64,000 nucleotides of DNA from Haladaptatus halobius (GCF_020618475.1 NZ_CP085336.1:558001-622000); one strand, 5' to 3'; shown: positions 6,997-17,950, counted from the stretch's first letter. Notes: generated from the letters alone by a model not told the origin. Made by a program: numbers and translations.

Positions 6997-8958
6997 TTAT
7001 ATTTGAGTCACACGTTCATGCTCGTCGTCTAAGGCCGCGGCGTCTTCAGGTAGCAGCGCAGCGACGAGATAGCCAGCGTACTCGCTGAAGTAGTCGACGA
7101 GCGTCGCGATTCGATTGGAGTCGATTGCTTCAAGCGAGTCAAGCAGAATGAACGGGACTTTCTCGTAGACATCATGGACGAGATAGCCGGCAAGCGCGAA
7201 GACGAGTCCCGTGACTTCGCGCTCACTCTCGCTGAGATGGTCAATCGTATCCTCGTAGGTCGTGCCGGATTCCGTACTGCGAATCACGTGCAAGTTAAAC
7301 ACACTTTTCGTGACTTTCCGGCGTCCCTCTCGGACGTCGCGTTCGACACGATCGATCCAAATGCGATCTAGATTTTCATAATCGAGGATGTCGAGAACAG
7401 TCTCCATATGGCCGTTGAATTGGTCGACAGCATTCGCCTCAATCTGGTCGATGCGCGTCCGTAGATCCGCGAGTTCATCTTGAATCGCCTCCCGTTGCGT
7501 TTCGAGTTGCTCCTGTTCGGCGACTTGCGACTCGATGGCCGTGATTTCTTCTTCCACATCCTCGAGGTCAGATTCGAGGCGGCCAAGTTTGAACTCCAAC
7601 TGGTTCGCCTCTTTATGCAGATTCAGTACTTCACTGTATTCCTCTTGTTCGAGTGCTTCGACTTCTTCTTCGAGGGTTTCAATCTCATCTGTGAGGTCTG
7701 TGCGTGTCTCACGGAGTTCTTCGACCCGAGTGTTCCGTTCCTCAAGTTCGGATTCGAGTTGGTGCCGTCGTTGCTCAGTCTGCTCACGCTGGCGCTGTGC
7801 CTCCTCGAGTGTTTGTTTTTCGTCTTGGAGGTCTGTGATTTCTGATTCGATCGAGTTGCGCTCATCGCGTTTCTCTTGCCGAAGATCACGCAGTCGGTCA
7901 ATCGTCTCTTCAATGGTTTGCTTTTCGACCTCCGTGCCGCATGTCCAACAGACCACCGTCTCCGTATCTTCGACGAGTTGGTCAGTGATTGAGTCACTTG
8001 ACGATGCAGACGCATCGTCTGTTTGAAGCGCGTCACGCAGTTCAGGGCTCGACCCCTCGAGCATCTCGTCGTTGAACTGGATGATTGTCTGGAGTTCGGC
8101 CATCGTCGATTCCAGCCGTTGTTTCTGCTCACGGCGTTGCTGAATCTGTTCTTCGAGCGCCGCCATGTCTTCGTTCAATGAATCTGGAAGATCGGCGTCC
8201 TCTGTGTCGAGTTCGGTCGCTTCCCGTTCGAGTGCCTCGATGCTCTCTTCTTCAGTCGAGATCTTGAACCGGACGTCCTCGAGGCGCGAGCGAGTATCGC
8301 TTAGCTCGTCGAGTTTCTCCTCGAGTTCGACCTTCTCCGACTTCGTCTCGCCAATATCGGCGTCTGCGTCTTCCAGTTCGGCTTCTTTCTCTGCGAGTTC
8401 GGCCTGTTTTTCCCCGATCTCGGTCTCCAGTCGAGTTCGTTCTTCTTCGAGACCAGGCAGTTGCTGTTTGAGCGAGTCAAGCTCAGCGAGGTCGTCGTCG
8501 AGTTGCCTTTTTTCGGTTTCTAACTGTTCGATTTCCGCTTGAATCGCGTCCGTGTCGACGGGCCGCATGATGAGGTCGCGGAGGTCGTCGCTGCGCGCGA
8601 CCGCCCGTCGGGCCTCGTTCGATTCGAGCAGGAATGCGAAGAGGTCAGCGAGTTCTGGATCGGCGAGATACGGATCACCACTCATCGTGACCGTTTCGTT
8701 CTGGCGTGTGAGTGTCCGCGTATAAGTCTCGTCACCGATCGTTAGTTCGACTGATCCTTCATCGGCGTCGCCTTTCAGGGATGGCTGGTCACTTCCAAGC
8801 GCCGCCATAATCGCTTGGAGGAAGGACGTTCGATTCGTCGCATTACGACCAGTGAGAGCGGTTACACCTGGGGAAAAGGTAACCTCCGTCTCGTCGATGC
8901 CACCGATATTCCGAGTGGTCAATTCAACATCAGCCAGGTCTTGCTGTGCTAATTCCAT
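6997..8958 (-). CDS. Archaea-specific SMC-related protein (Rad50-like coiled-coil ATPase)
   Basis: 653 aa with an N-terminal P-loop half-domain, a long acidic coiled coil (about 135-560) broken near the middle by a zinc-hook CxxC (CWTCG), and a C-terminal half-domain, as in Rad50/SMC. The nucleotide motifs are altered: Walker A reads GRNATNRTS, with arginine where lysine is expected, and Walker B reads FILLDSLEAID, with serine after the aspartate. I recall this form from the haloarchaeal family called archaea-specific SMC-related protein, often paired with the rod-shape factor RdfA. No RdfA-like gene is seen next to it. The ATG at 8958 is supported by a TATA-like box 27 bases upstream; an in-frame TTG lies six bases before it. 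Confidence 0.85.
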   Translation of the reverse strand: MELAQQDLADVELTTRNIGGIDETEVTFSPGVTALTGRNATNRTSFLQAIMAALGSDQPSLKGDADEGSVELTIGDETYTRTLTRQNETVTMSGDPYLADPELADLFAFLLESNEARRAVARSDDLRDLIMRPVDTDAIQAEIEQLETEKRQLDDDLAELDSLKQQLPGLEEERTRLETEIGEKQAELAEKEAELEDADADIGETKSEKVELEEKLDELSDTRSRLEDVRFKISTEEESIEALEREATELDTEDADLPDSLNEDMAALEEQIQQRREQKQRLESTMAELQTIIQFNDEMLEGSSPELRDALQTDDASASSSDSITDQLVEDTETVVCWTCGTEVEKQTIEETIDRLRDLRQEKRDERNSIESEITDLQDEKQTLEEAQRQREQTEQRRHQLESELEERNTRVEELRETRTDLTDEIETLEEEVEALEQEEYSEVLNLHKEANQLEFKLGRLESDLEDVEEEITAIESQVAEQEQLETQREAIQDELADLRTRIDQIEANAVDQFNGHMETVLDILDYENLDRIWIDRVERDVREGRRKVTKSVFNLHVIRSTESGTTYEDTIDHLSESEREVTGLVFALAGYLVHDVYEKVPFILLDSLEAIDSNRIATLVDYFSEYAGYLVAALLPEDAAALDDEHERVTQI

Positions 8959-8980
8959 ATGCAACTGTTGTCCTCCGCCA

Positions 8981-8990
8981 TTATAAAAGG
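8981..8990 (-). promoter_or_regulatory. TATA-like box of the SMC-related gene
   Basis: The minus strand reads CCTTTTATAA, centred 27-28 bases before the ATG at 8958. It fixes the start codon choice for a leaderless message. Confidence 0.5.
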
Positions 8991-9424
8991 TTCATATTCA
9001 GCGGCGTGGCATTACAGAGCTACCCTTGTAATAGAAGCGGGAAGAGTGAAACTAGATTATAGTACAGGGTCGTTGAATTACTGTGGGAATGTCAGTCATA
9101 ACAACCTTCGTGAAGTGCTCCTGGATGGAATAGGGTTACGCAGATTGCAGTCAACACGGAGCTCGACGAATAACTCGAAATCACGGAACCAAATCTGATT
9201 TTTCTTCCGAAGATCTTCCAGTGACCTTCCCGTTACGAGATGTTTCAAAGTACCGGCTTCTTTGCAGCTTAAGGCACGGGTTTCCTCTTGTAGCCACCAA
9301 GAATAGCAATGTGACCAAATGCATTACAATTATGGTCGTGTAAAGGAAGACGGCGTTGTAGTTTCTCTCTCGAAAGGATGAGGAAGACATACTTATCCAC
9401 GTCCAAGTGATGAAACTGCGAATT

Positions 9425-9990
9425 GTTAGCCTTAGAGAAAGATTGAGTCTATATCGAGCACATCGGCAACCGTAACGAGTCCTGCAATCACAGCTGCCCG
9501 TCTAACAGGAAACCTTGCATGCATCGTGGATCGCATATAGAAAGACGTAACCTGTCCGGGTAGCACCAGCAATGTTCAGTACCCCTTGGAATATAAAAAG
9601 CCAGGAAGGCAATTGAGAGTGTGTTGGAGCGATCGTTGGCAACTCACGACCAATATACAGCAGATGGTTCAGAACCGTTATAGCAATATTTACAAATAAT
9701 TGGGGGGGGAGAAGACTCTATCCAACGTTCGCTGCCGTTTGTATGACCAACCCAGCCCCACCGGCCACTGACGTCACAAAATAAACCAGAATTGTATAAA
9801 TCACCCAGATTCCGGCGACGTCGAGTGCTGCACCAAATAAGATAGCGAAGATTGATATCCCCTGTCGACGATCCAACTAGTTCAGCTTGATTGAGAAACA
9901 GCATCTCGATTAAGATCACGAAAACGCCGCTTACGTAGAGGATAATTGCAATAGTAATAAGTTTCCGTTACAATACTACCGATGTAACGG
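9425..9990 (-). pseudogene. Decayed integral membrane protein
   Basis: Reading the minus strand gives hydrophobic stretches that change frame: LITIAIILYVSGVFVILIEM near 9980-9900, then SIFAILFGAALDVAGIW and VYFVTSVAGGAGLVIQTAANVG followed by a stop near 9717, then FIFQGVLNIAGATRTGYVFL near 9600, and last VIAGLVTVADVLDIDSIFL ending near 9430. Each piece looks like a membrane helix, but no single frame joins them, so the gene has at least two frameshifts. The family was not recognised. A further hydrophobic piece at about 9300-9390 (minus) may belong to the same or a neighbouring dead gene. Confidence 0.4.
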
Positions 9991-10239
9991 AAAGTCACTC
10001 CCGAGGAGTGCAGTGGACCCGGACCCCGTCATTCACGACCAAGTTCCTATTGTTGATCGCGACAGTGATAAGTGGGTCACTTACGGTCACAAGTATTGAA
10101 TCACACAAGGCAGGTACTCAGACATCGTTTTAACCAAGAGCGATTCGTCTGAGTCCGCCCACGAGAGGATTCTATGATTCGTCGCGTCAACAACCCCCTC
10201 CGGTGTCGTAATCAAATACAATATTGCTCACATGAGCGA

Positions 10240-10557
10240 CCATGCGATCGGCAATCCGACCATAGCAAGATTGTTTTCGACCCTGTCCACGTGCCTGAGG
10301 AGTAAATCGTCGGTGAGTTTCACCGTGGGTTCCCGTTCTTTCAACAAGTCCTGAATCACAGCCGCATCTTGCTGGGGAACACGAAGGCCGGCATGACCGA
10401 ATAGGGACTAGATATCGCAAAGATTCAAGCGAATGAACGGGAGGCCTTCGGCGAGAGGCTGTCGGAGAAACAAGCCCTGTGGTTCGAGATCGCAGAGGTT
10501 GAAACCGACCCATACACGGTACGGTTCATTGCTCCGAGGTACCACCCGAAATCTTGA
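10240..10557 (+). pseudogene. Decayed gene fragment of unknown function
   Basis: One frame on the plus strand has protein-like content interrupted by two stops: HSKIVFDPVHVPEE, stop, a stretch through LLGNTKAGMTE, stop, then about 45 residues including IAKIQANEREAFGERLSEK and ending at 10557. The acidic composition and codon use look haloarchaeal. The minus strand of the same area (about 10090-10350) also gives a long frame with one stop, so the strand assignment is not certain. No family is named. The rest of 8991-10884 shows nothing else that can be supported. Confidence 0.3.
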
Positions 10558-10884
10558 AAGAAAGGTACGCGCATATCCATCAAATTCCACTGTGTTCGGT
10601 AACAAGGAACACATTCATATTTTTAATATATATTATCAAATGAAAAATTAACACCAAATAAATAACTAATAACGACACGGCGAAAGGAATCGCCCGACGT
10701 CTCTAACAATGAATATGGCATAAGATATCTTGAGAGATGTTCCCAGTTACCGAACTAGAAAACGGGCAGTAGAAGCCCTCACTCGGAAAAACGGAAAGAT
10801 TTTGAAACAGAGTAAGGCTATGCCACGGTCGGAAGAAGACCTCTTGACAAAACTCTTTAGTGGGATTGACACACATACTGTCGC

Positions 10885-11640
10885 ATGAAACCAACCCGAA
10901 CCGTAAAAGCCGCTGATACATTATTTAATATCATCCAGAAACTCCAGCAGGAGGACGGTGCCGGTGTTACGGAATTAGCGCAGGAGATTGGAATGGCGAA
11001 AAGCACCGTGTACGACCACCTCATGACTCTCGAACAGAAGGAGTACGTAGTCAAAGAAGAAGACACGTATCGCCTGAGTCTTCGGTTTCTGGATCATGGG
11101 GTGTGCATTAGAAACCGAATCGGGATGGAGGAAGAAGTCACCTCAGCCATAGCACAGCTCGCGCAGGATGTCAATGAGGCAGTCTGGTTTGTTGTGGAAG
11201 AGCACGGAAATGCGGTATTCATCTACAAGGCGTTGGGCGAGCGCGCAGTGCAGACGCACGCACGTATCGGTCGCCGGATGCATCTCCACCATCTCGCCGC
11301 GGGAAAGTCAATTCTCGCAAATCTCCCCCGCAACCGCGTTGAGGAGATACTTGCGCAAAAGGGTCTTCCCGAGCGAACGGAACACACTATCACCGATGAG
11401 GAGACCCTTTTCCAGGAGCTCGAAACGGTCAGTGAGAACGGAGTCGCTCATGCGAAGGAGGAAACCGTCGGCGGTGTCTCGTCCGTCGCGGCACCCGTCA
11501 TCTTCGAGGGCGAAGTAAGGGGAGCAATAACGGTCGTCGGTCCATCGAATCGCATTGATGGGTCACAGCTTCGTGACGTGCTTCCAGAATTGATTCGTGG
11601 CACGACGAATGAGATTGAACTCAAACTAACATATGGTTGA
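10885..11640 (+). CDS. IclR-family transcriptional regulator
   Basis: 251 aa. N-terminal winged helix-turn-helix (about 5-62, with IGMAKSTVYDHLMTLEQ) and C-terminal IclR effector domain (GGVSSVAAPVIFEGEVRGAI, then TVVGPSNRID). It faces the amidohydrolase gene tail to tail and lies about 1.2 kb before the E2 gene on the same strand, so it may control the catabolic island that begins there. Same architecture as the IclR protein at 5776-6546. Its G+C is still that of the left flank. Confidence 0.93.
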   Translation: MKPTRTVKAADTLFNIIQKLQQEDGAGVTELAQEIGMAKSTVYDHLMTLEQKEYVVKEEDTYRLSLRFLDHGVCIRNRIGMEEEVTSAIAQLAQDVNEAVWFVVEEHGNAVFIYKALGERAVQTHARIGRRMHLHHLAAGKSILANLPRNRVEEILAQKGLPERTEHTITDEETLFQELETVSENGVAHAKEETVGGVSSVAAPVIFEGEVRGAITVVGPSNRIDGSQLRDVLPELIRGTTNEIELKLTYG

Positions 11641-11755
11641 GCAGGGTTCGGAATTACCGAACGGACTTCACCCTCAACTTTTACGCTCTTTCGTTATTGA
11701 TTTGGGAGGTTGGTCGTTTCGACGGGTCGTAACTGTTTGTCGCTCTTGTGGCGAG

Positions 11756-12607
11756 TTACAACCTGTAGACGGCTTTTGCGTTCTGCGAGAGTAGCATCCG
11801 GCCGACATCGTCCATGAGGTTCAGTTCCTCTATCTGATTGATGGAAGTCTCGAACCGAATGAAGGGGTAGTTTGTTCCCCACATGACCTTGTCGCGTCCG
11901 CGATTCCTGATGAAGTTGACCAGTTCATTTCCCCAGTACTGGGGTGCATGCCCGGTCGTCGCGAGATAGAGGTTGGGATACGTCCAGACCTGCGCGATGA
12001 TTTCGCTGGTCCAGGGCCAGCCTATATTGAGGGCAATGATGTCGAGTTCCGGGAACTCCAGACAGATATCTTCAATATACTGTGGCCTTCCGTATTCGTT
12101 GGACATCTTGACCGCCGTGTGGCCGACCTGAATCGAAACCGGCACTCCCAGTTCTGCGCACTTCGCGTAGAACGGATAATAACGACGGTGATTCGGCGGA
12201 TAGCCAAATCCGTATGGGACGACCATCGCACCGACGAACCCGTAGTTTTCGACGGCTTGCTCCAATTCTCTGACCCCGTCCATCCCGTTGGTTGGGTCGA
12301 TTCCGACGAGCCCTTCGAACCGATCAGGATACGTTTTGCAAGCCTCTCTGACCGTCTCTACCGAAAGGTCGACCGGATCGGCATCGTGTGCCTCGTTGCC
12401 GAACTTCAGCGATGGAATCAGCGCCTTTGTGACCCCGGCACTGTCCATTCGATCGACAAGTTCGTCGAGCGAGCAGGAGATTCTCTCGAACAGGTTCGGT
12501 TTGTTGATGACGTCAGCAGTCTCTTGGAACGCGGATCGATCGAACTGCTCCGTGCAGGCAGGAGTGGTGAGATTGCACCAGATGTCGATTGTTTCGCGGT
12601 TAACCAT
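11756..12607 (-). CDS. Amidohydrolase-2 family metal-dependent hydrolase or decarboxylase
   Basis: 283 aa TIM-barrel protein of the amidohydrolase-related family, which includes aminocarboxymuconate-semialdehyde decarboxylase and other non-hydrolytic decarboxylases. Seen are an N-terminal strand IDIWCN, the GVTKALIPS segment, GLVGIDPTNG, the IQVGHTA strand with a metal-type histidine, and a C-terminal MWGTNYPF segment that matches the family's GSDYP region with Asn in place of Asp. The usual N-terminal HxH pair is not present (DIWCN instead), so the metal site is unusual. The ATG at 12607 is preferred to an in-frame GTG nine bases upstream. The substrate is unknown; a role in the neighbouring acid catabolism is inferred from position. 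Confidence 0.8.
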   Translation of the reverse strand: MVNRETIDIWCNLTTPACTEQFDRSAFQETADVINKPNLFERISCSLDELVDRMDSAGVTKALIPSLKFGNEAHDADPVDLSVETVREACKTYPDRFEGLVGIDPTNGMDGVRELEQAVENYGFVGAMVVPYGFGYPPNHRRYYPFYAKCAELGVPVSIQVGHTAVKMSNEYGRPQYIEDICLEFPELDIIALNIGWPWTSEIIAQVWTYPNLYLATTGHAPQYWGNELVNFIRNRGRDKVMWGTNYPFIRFETSINQIEELNLMDDVGRMLLSQNAKAVYRL

Positions 12608-12771
12608 GGTGCTCACCTTGATCTGATATCTCGACGAGGTGTGTCTCGAATGGCGGAATGGCTCTCGGATGGGTTGTTCGCATACACACTTTTGCTGCGC
12701 GCACCGTGATAAAGGTAGTTGCTTTCATGCCCGATCTTATCATTGCCTAATCATAGTTAGCGGTTCCGGCC

Positions 12772-12786
12772 GGATTTATATATCTC
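12772..12786 (+). promoter_or_regulatory. TATA-like box of the E2 gene
   Basis: A TTTATATATCTC stretch is centred about 30 bases before the ATG at 12809. It supports a leaderless transcript for the acyltransferase gene. Confidence 0.55.
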
Positions 12787-12808
12787 CTGTCCTTACTAAG
12801 GAACCTGA

Positions 12809-14260
12809 ATGGCGTATATCATTAAGATGCCGAAGCTGGGCATGGGAATGAACGAGGGCACACTACTCCAGTGGTTCGTGTCTCTTGGCGATGAGGTCAC
12901 CGATGGTGATCCTATTGCGGAGATCGAGTCCGAGAAGACCGTCGCCGAGATAACCGCCAGCGAGGACGGGGTTCTACGTCGCGTCTACGTCTCGAAAGGC
13001 GAGACTGTCGAACCGGGAACCGCGTTGGGCATCGTTGCCGAACACGAGACCGATCTCGAGAACCTCGAAGCACAGATTGAACTCGAACCGTTGGAAATGG
13101 GAGACGAGACTGCCGACGCGAGCGCCACTGCACCAGGTGATACGAACAGGATCAAACCTGGCGACGGTCGCGAGAGCGGCCAGTTGAACCGAATTCGTGC
13201 CAGTCCGAAGGCGAAGAAGCGAGCAAGCGAACTCGGGATAACCCTCTCGAACATCGAGGGGTCAGGGCCAAATGGTGCGATAACGGTCGCCGATATTGAG
13301 GCTGCCAATGGCGACGCGAGGGAGACGTCGGTGGAGACGGAGGGCAGTCAGTCCGTCGGCATGGACGCAGGCCGAGAGACTGTCGGCGTCAAGGCGACGC
13401 CTAAGGCCAGGCGGCGGGCCCGAAGTCTCGGCGTTGATTTAGCAGGGGTAGATGGTTCAGGGCCGGACGGTGCGGTGACAGCAACTGATCTCGAAACCGC
13501 AAACAGTGATGAGGCGACCAGCTTCTCCGGCGGTGACAGCGCGCTTACGACGGGTGACCCTGCCGAACGGTCGCCCGTCGAGGAGCGCGAACTCGACGGG
13601 ATGCGACGAACAATAGCCAATAGGCTGGGGCAGAGCTATCGAGAGGCGGTTCACGTAACCGTCCACCGGCGCATCGACATGGAGGAGGCGCTCGCCGCCA
13701 CGGATGTCGTTGATGAGTATCTCGATGTCGACGCCTCCGTGATGGACGTCGTTCTTGTGGCGCTGTCTGCCACGCTAGAGGAGCACCCCGAGTTCAACGC
13801 TACGTTCGAGGACGGCATCCACCGGATTCACGACCAGCAGAACATCAGCGTCGCGGTCGACATCGAGAACGGACTCATCACGCCTGTTCTCCCGGGGGTC
13901 ATGAACCGTTCGCTGAACGACCTCGCACAGGGCCGGCGAGAGGTGACGAACCGGGCGCTCTCGGGTGACTACACGACGGCGGATCTCTCTGGCGGCACAT
14001 TTACCATCTCAAACCTCGGCGTGTTCGGCGTCGACTCATTTACCCCAATTATCAATCCCCCAGAAATAGCGATTCTCGGCGTCGACAGGATAAGCGAACG
14101 ACCTGTTCGGGGCGACAACGGAGTCAAGTTTCGGCGGTTCGGGGGGGTCGACCTCACGTTCGACCACCGCGTCGTAGACGGGGCCGACGCCGCACGCTTC
14201 CTCGACACGCTAGCGACCCACCTCGCTGAACCGTGGCCGCTTCTCCTCGACCGAGCCTGA
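12809..14260 (+). CDS. 2-Oxoacid dehydrogenase E2 (dihydrolipoyl acyltransferase) with two subunit-binding domains
   Basis: Core acyltransferase (483 aa) of a pyruvate, branched-chain or acetoin dehydrogenase complex. Domains in order: lipoyl domain (1-78, lipoyl lysine Lys43 in ESEKT), a peripheral subunit-binding domain (about 128-166), a second one (about 202-237), and the catalytic domain (about 256-483) with the DHRVVDG active site (His453, Asp457). Two binding domains are unusual, since most E2 chains have one; the copies are similar but not identical and are joined by acidic, Gly/Thr/Ser-rich linkers. The gene runs towards the E3-E1 operon and is transcribed apart from it, from its own TATA box. 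The acyl group handled cannot be told from the sequence. Confidence 0.93.
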   Translation: MAYIIKMPKLGMGMNEGTLLQWFVSLGDEVTDGDPIAEIESEKTVAEITASEDGVLRRVYVSKGETVEPGTALGIVAEHETDLENLEAQIELEPLEMGDETADASATAPGDTNRIKPGDGRESGQLNRIRASPKAKKRASELGITLSNIEGSGPNGAITVADIEAANGDARETSVETEGSQSVGMDAGRETVGVKATPKARRRARSLGVDLAGVDGSGPDGAVTATDLETANSDEATSFSGGDSALTTGDPAERSPVEERELDGMRRTIANRLGQSYREAVHVTVHRRIDMEEALAATDVVDEYLDVDASVMDVVLVALSATLEEHPEFNATFEDGIHRIHDQQNISVAVDIENGLITPVLPGVMNRSLNDLAQGRREVTNRALSGDYTTADLSGGTFTISNLGVFGVDSFTPIINPPEIAILGVDRISERPVRGDNGVKFRRFGGVDLTFDHRVVDGADAARFLDTLATHLAEPWPLLLDRA

Positions 14261-14310
14261 GATTCGCTGTCAGTCTCCTCAGTCACCGGGTTCGAGTTGC
14301 GTGACGACTC

Positions 14311-15726
<1,416 letters not shown>

Positions 15727-15780
15727 TCGTATTGCAACCGACTGCCGACTCCCTGATAAATTATCCGCTTAGCCGAGCCA

Positions 15781-16746
15781 CTACAGCACGACGTCCGAGA
15801 CGGCCTGCTCGATGGTGTCCTCGTCCGGGATGACGTACTGCTCTTCGGGTGGGTCGTATGCGATGGGGACGTCCGCGCGGGTGACGCGCTTGATCGGCGC
15901 GTCGAGGTCCCAGAACCCCCGGTTGGCGATGCGGGAGGCCACCTCGCTCGCGAACCCACAGGTGCGGTTCGAACTGTCGACGACGACGACCCGGTTTGTC
16001 TTCCTGACGCTTTCGAAGATAGTCTCCTCGTCGAGCGGCAGTAGCGTACGCGGGTCGATGACCTCTATGCTCACTTCGTCGGCCATCGATCCAGCGACGG
16101 ACAGCGCCTTTGGCACCATCTCGCCGACGGCGACGACGGTCACGTCTTCGCCCTCCCGTTTCACATCGGCCTTGCCGAGCGGAATCCGGTACGACTCCTC
16201 GGGTACTTCGCTGCGCTGCCCGATAACGCTGGCCGGCCAGAACACCATCACCGGGTCGTCCTCGGCGACGGCGCTGAGGAACAGCCCTTTTTGGTCGTAG
16301 GCGGTGCTAGGGACGACTGTCTTCACGCCGTAGTTGAGCAGTGACGGGTAGGCGTTGTCGGAGTGCTGCTGGGCGCTCCCGCCGGGGACGCCCGACGTGT
16401 TCACGGTGATGGTCATCGGGATAGACACCTGCCCATCGGTCATGTGTCGGAGCTTCTGGGCGTTGTTGACGAGCTGGTCCATCCCGAGGTAGCTCATCGT
16501 GTTGATTTGGTATTCAATGATGGGCCGCTTGCCGTCCATCGCGGCGCCAACCGCCAGTCCGTGGAATCCCTGTTCGGAGATGGGCGCGTCGAGCACCCGC
16601 TCCTCGCCGAACTTTTCGACGAGGTCGCGGGTCGTCCCCATCAGCGCGTGTCTGATATCCTCGCCGATGAGAAACGATTCGTCGAACTCCGCCAGTGCCT
16701 CGTGATACCCCTCGATTATCGACGCGATGTAGCTCTTGTCAGGCAT
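15781..16746 (-). CDS. 2-Oxoacid dehydrogenase E1 beta subunit
   Basis: 321 aa transketolase-like subunit of the heterotetrameric E1, with typical beta-subunit segments: IGEDIRHALMGTTRDLVEKFG, DAPISEQGFHGLAVGAA, PSTAYDQKGLF, and ESVRKTNRVVVVDSS in the C-terminal transketolase domain. With the alpha subunit it decarboxylates a 2-oxo acid and passes the acyl group to E2. Its ATG lies two bases after the E1alpha stop, so the pair is translationally coupled. Sequence alone does not separate pyruvate, branched-chain and acetoin substrates. Confidence 0.95.
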   Translation of the reverse strand: MPDKSYIASIIEGYHEALAEFDESFLIGEDIRHALMGTTRDLVEKFGEERVLDAPISEQGFHGLAVGAAMDGKRPIIEYQINTMSYLGMDQLVNNAQKLRHMTDGQVSIPMTITVNTSGVPGGSAQQHSDNAYPSLLNYGVKTVVPSTAYDQKGLFLSAVAEDDPVMVFWPASVIGQRSEVPEESYRIPLGKADVKREGEDVTVVAVGEMVPKALSVAGSMADEVSIEVIDPRTLLPLDEETIFESVRKTNRVVVVDSSNRTCGFASEVASRIANRGFWDLDAPIKRVTRADVPIAYDPPEEQYVIPDEDTIEQAVSDVVL

Positions 16747-16748
16747 TG

Positions 16749-17819
16749 TTATCTGTATTTAGTCGCCGGCGTGTGCGGATAGTCCTGGTCGGCGTAGACG
16801 TTCTCCGCGGCACGCTCGGCCGGGGGATACTCGCTCTCGACGGCGAACTCGGCGGCCTCGTCGATCTCGGTCGCTATCTCCTCGTCTATCTCGTCGAGAC
16901 GCTCCTCCGAGGCGACACCAGCCGCCACGAGCGCCTCCCGGAACGTCGAGATGGGGTCGCGGCTCTCCTTCCAGTCGTCGACCTCGCCGTCCGGACGGTA
17001 CGGACGGTCCTCCAGCCAGCTCAGCGCTTCCTCGCCGGAGAAGTGGCCGGAGTATCGAAGCGTCTCACATTCGACGAGGCGTGGCTGTGAGTCTTCGCGG
17101 GCGCCCTCCACAGCCTTTTGTACCTCCTCGTAGACGGTCAACACGTTCTGGCCGTTGATGGTCTTGCTCGGGAAGCCGTAGCCGGCTGCGCGGTCGGCGA
17201 CGCTGTCGCCGGCGACGGCGTACTCGTCGGGCGTGCTGACCGCGTACCCGTTGTTCTCACAGAGGAAGACGACCGGCAGATCCCAGACCGCGGCCATGTT
17301 CATCGTCTCGTGGACGACGCCCTCGTTGGAGGCGCCGTCGCCGAAGAAGGAGACGCCGACCCGGTCGTCGCCATCGAGTTTGGAGCTCAATGCGCCCCCG
17401 GCGACGTGGGGGACGCTCGCCCCGACGATGGCGTTACAGCCGAAGATGCCCAGCGAGAAGTCGACCATGTGCATCGACCCTCCGCGCCCGCGGTTCAGTC
17501 CCAGTTCCTTCCCCGCTATCTCGGCCATCATCTCGTCGATGTCGGCCCCCTTCGCGAGGACGTGACCGTGACCGCGGTGCGTGCTGCCGATGATGTCGTC
17601 ATCCCCGAGCGCGAGGCAGGCGCCGACGGCGACGGCCTCCTGGCCGAGATAGAGGTGCACCGCCCCGGGCAATTCCCCCGCGTCGCTGAGTTCGCTCGCC
17701 TTTCGTTCGAACTCGCGTATCTCCTGCATCCGCCGGTACATCTCGAGCAGTAGTTCCTCGTCGAAGCCTGACATCTGAGACTGTAACGTCTCAGTCTGTG
17801 CGGGCACGTTTTGGCTCAT
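16749..17819 (-). CDS. 2-Oxoacid dehydrogenase E1 alpha subunit
   Basis: 356 aa TPP-binding alpha subunit. The TPP/magnesium motif runs from GDGASNEG to the CENNG pair, and the substrate-site loop STHRGHGHVLAKGAD with two histidines is present. The phosphorylation-loop-like segment RYSGHFSGEEALSW is less basic than in the pyruvate enzyme. The open frame extends to 17936, but the ATG at 17819 is chosen because it fits family length and lies about 33 bases after a TATA-like box. First gene of the E1alpha-E1beta-E3 operon, divergent from the acyl-CoA synthetase gene. Confidence 0.93.
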   Translation of the reverse strand: MSQNVPAQTETLQSQMSGFDEELLLEMYRRMQEIREFERKASELSDAGELPGAVHLYLGQEAVAVGACLALGDDDIIGSTHRGHGHVLAKGADIDEMMAEIAGKELGLNRGRGGSMHMVDFSLGIFGCNAIVGASVPHVAGGALSSKLDGDDRVGVSFFGDGASNEGVVHETMNMAAVWDLPVVFLCENNGYAVSTPDEYAVAGDSVADRAAGYGFPSKTINGQNVLTVYEEVQKAVEGAREDSQPRLVECETLRYSGHFSGEEALSWLEDRPYRPDGEVDDWKESRDPISTFREALVAAGVASEERLDEIDEEIATEIDEAAEFAVESEYPPAERAAENVYADQDYPHTPATKYR

Positions 17820-17845
17820 TGATTCGTCGTCCCGAACTGCACCCT

Positions 17846-17858
17846 TTATTTGCTTATA
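17846..17858 (-). promoter_or_regulatory. TATA-like box of the E1-E3 operon
   Basis: The minus strand reads TATAAGCAAATAA, about 33 bases before the ATG at 17819. Its position argues against the upstream ATG at 17936 as the start. Confidence 0.45.
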
Positions 17859-17940
17859 GCTTACGCCAATCTGTGCGGTGACCGAACCGATACGATCCCT
17901 CGAGAGAGCTACCCCCGAATATTGTTGAAAATCCAATAAA

Positions 17941-17950
17941 AAGTATAAAA
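17941..17950 (+). promoter_or_regulatory. TATA-like box of the acyl-CoA synthetase operon
   Basis: AAGTATAAAA is centred about 32 bases before the ATG at 17978. Together with the box on the other strand it makes this a divergent promoter region of about 160 bases. Confidence 0.55.
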
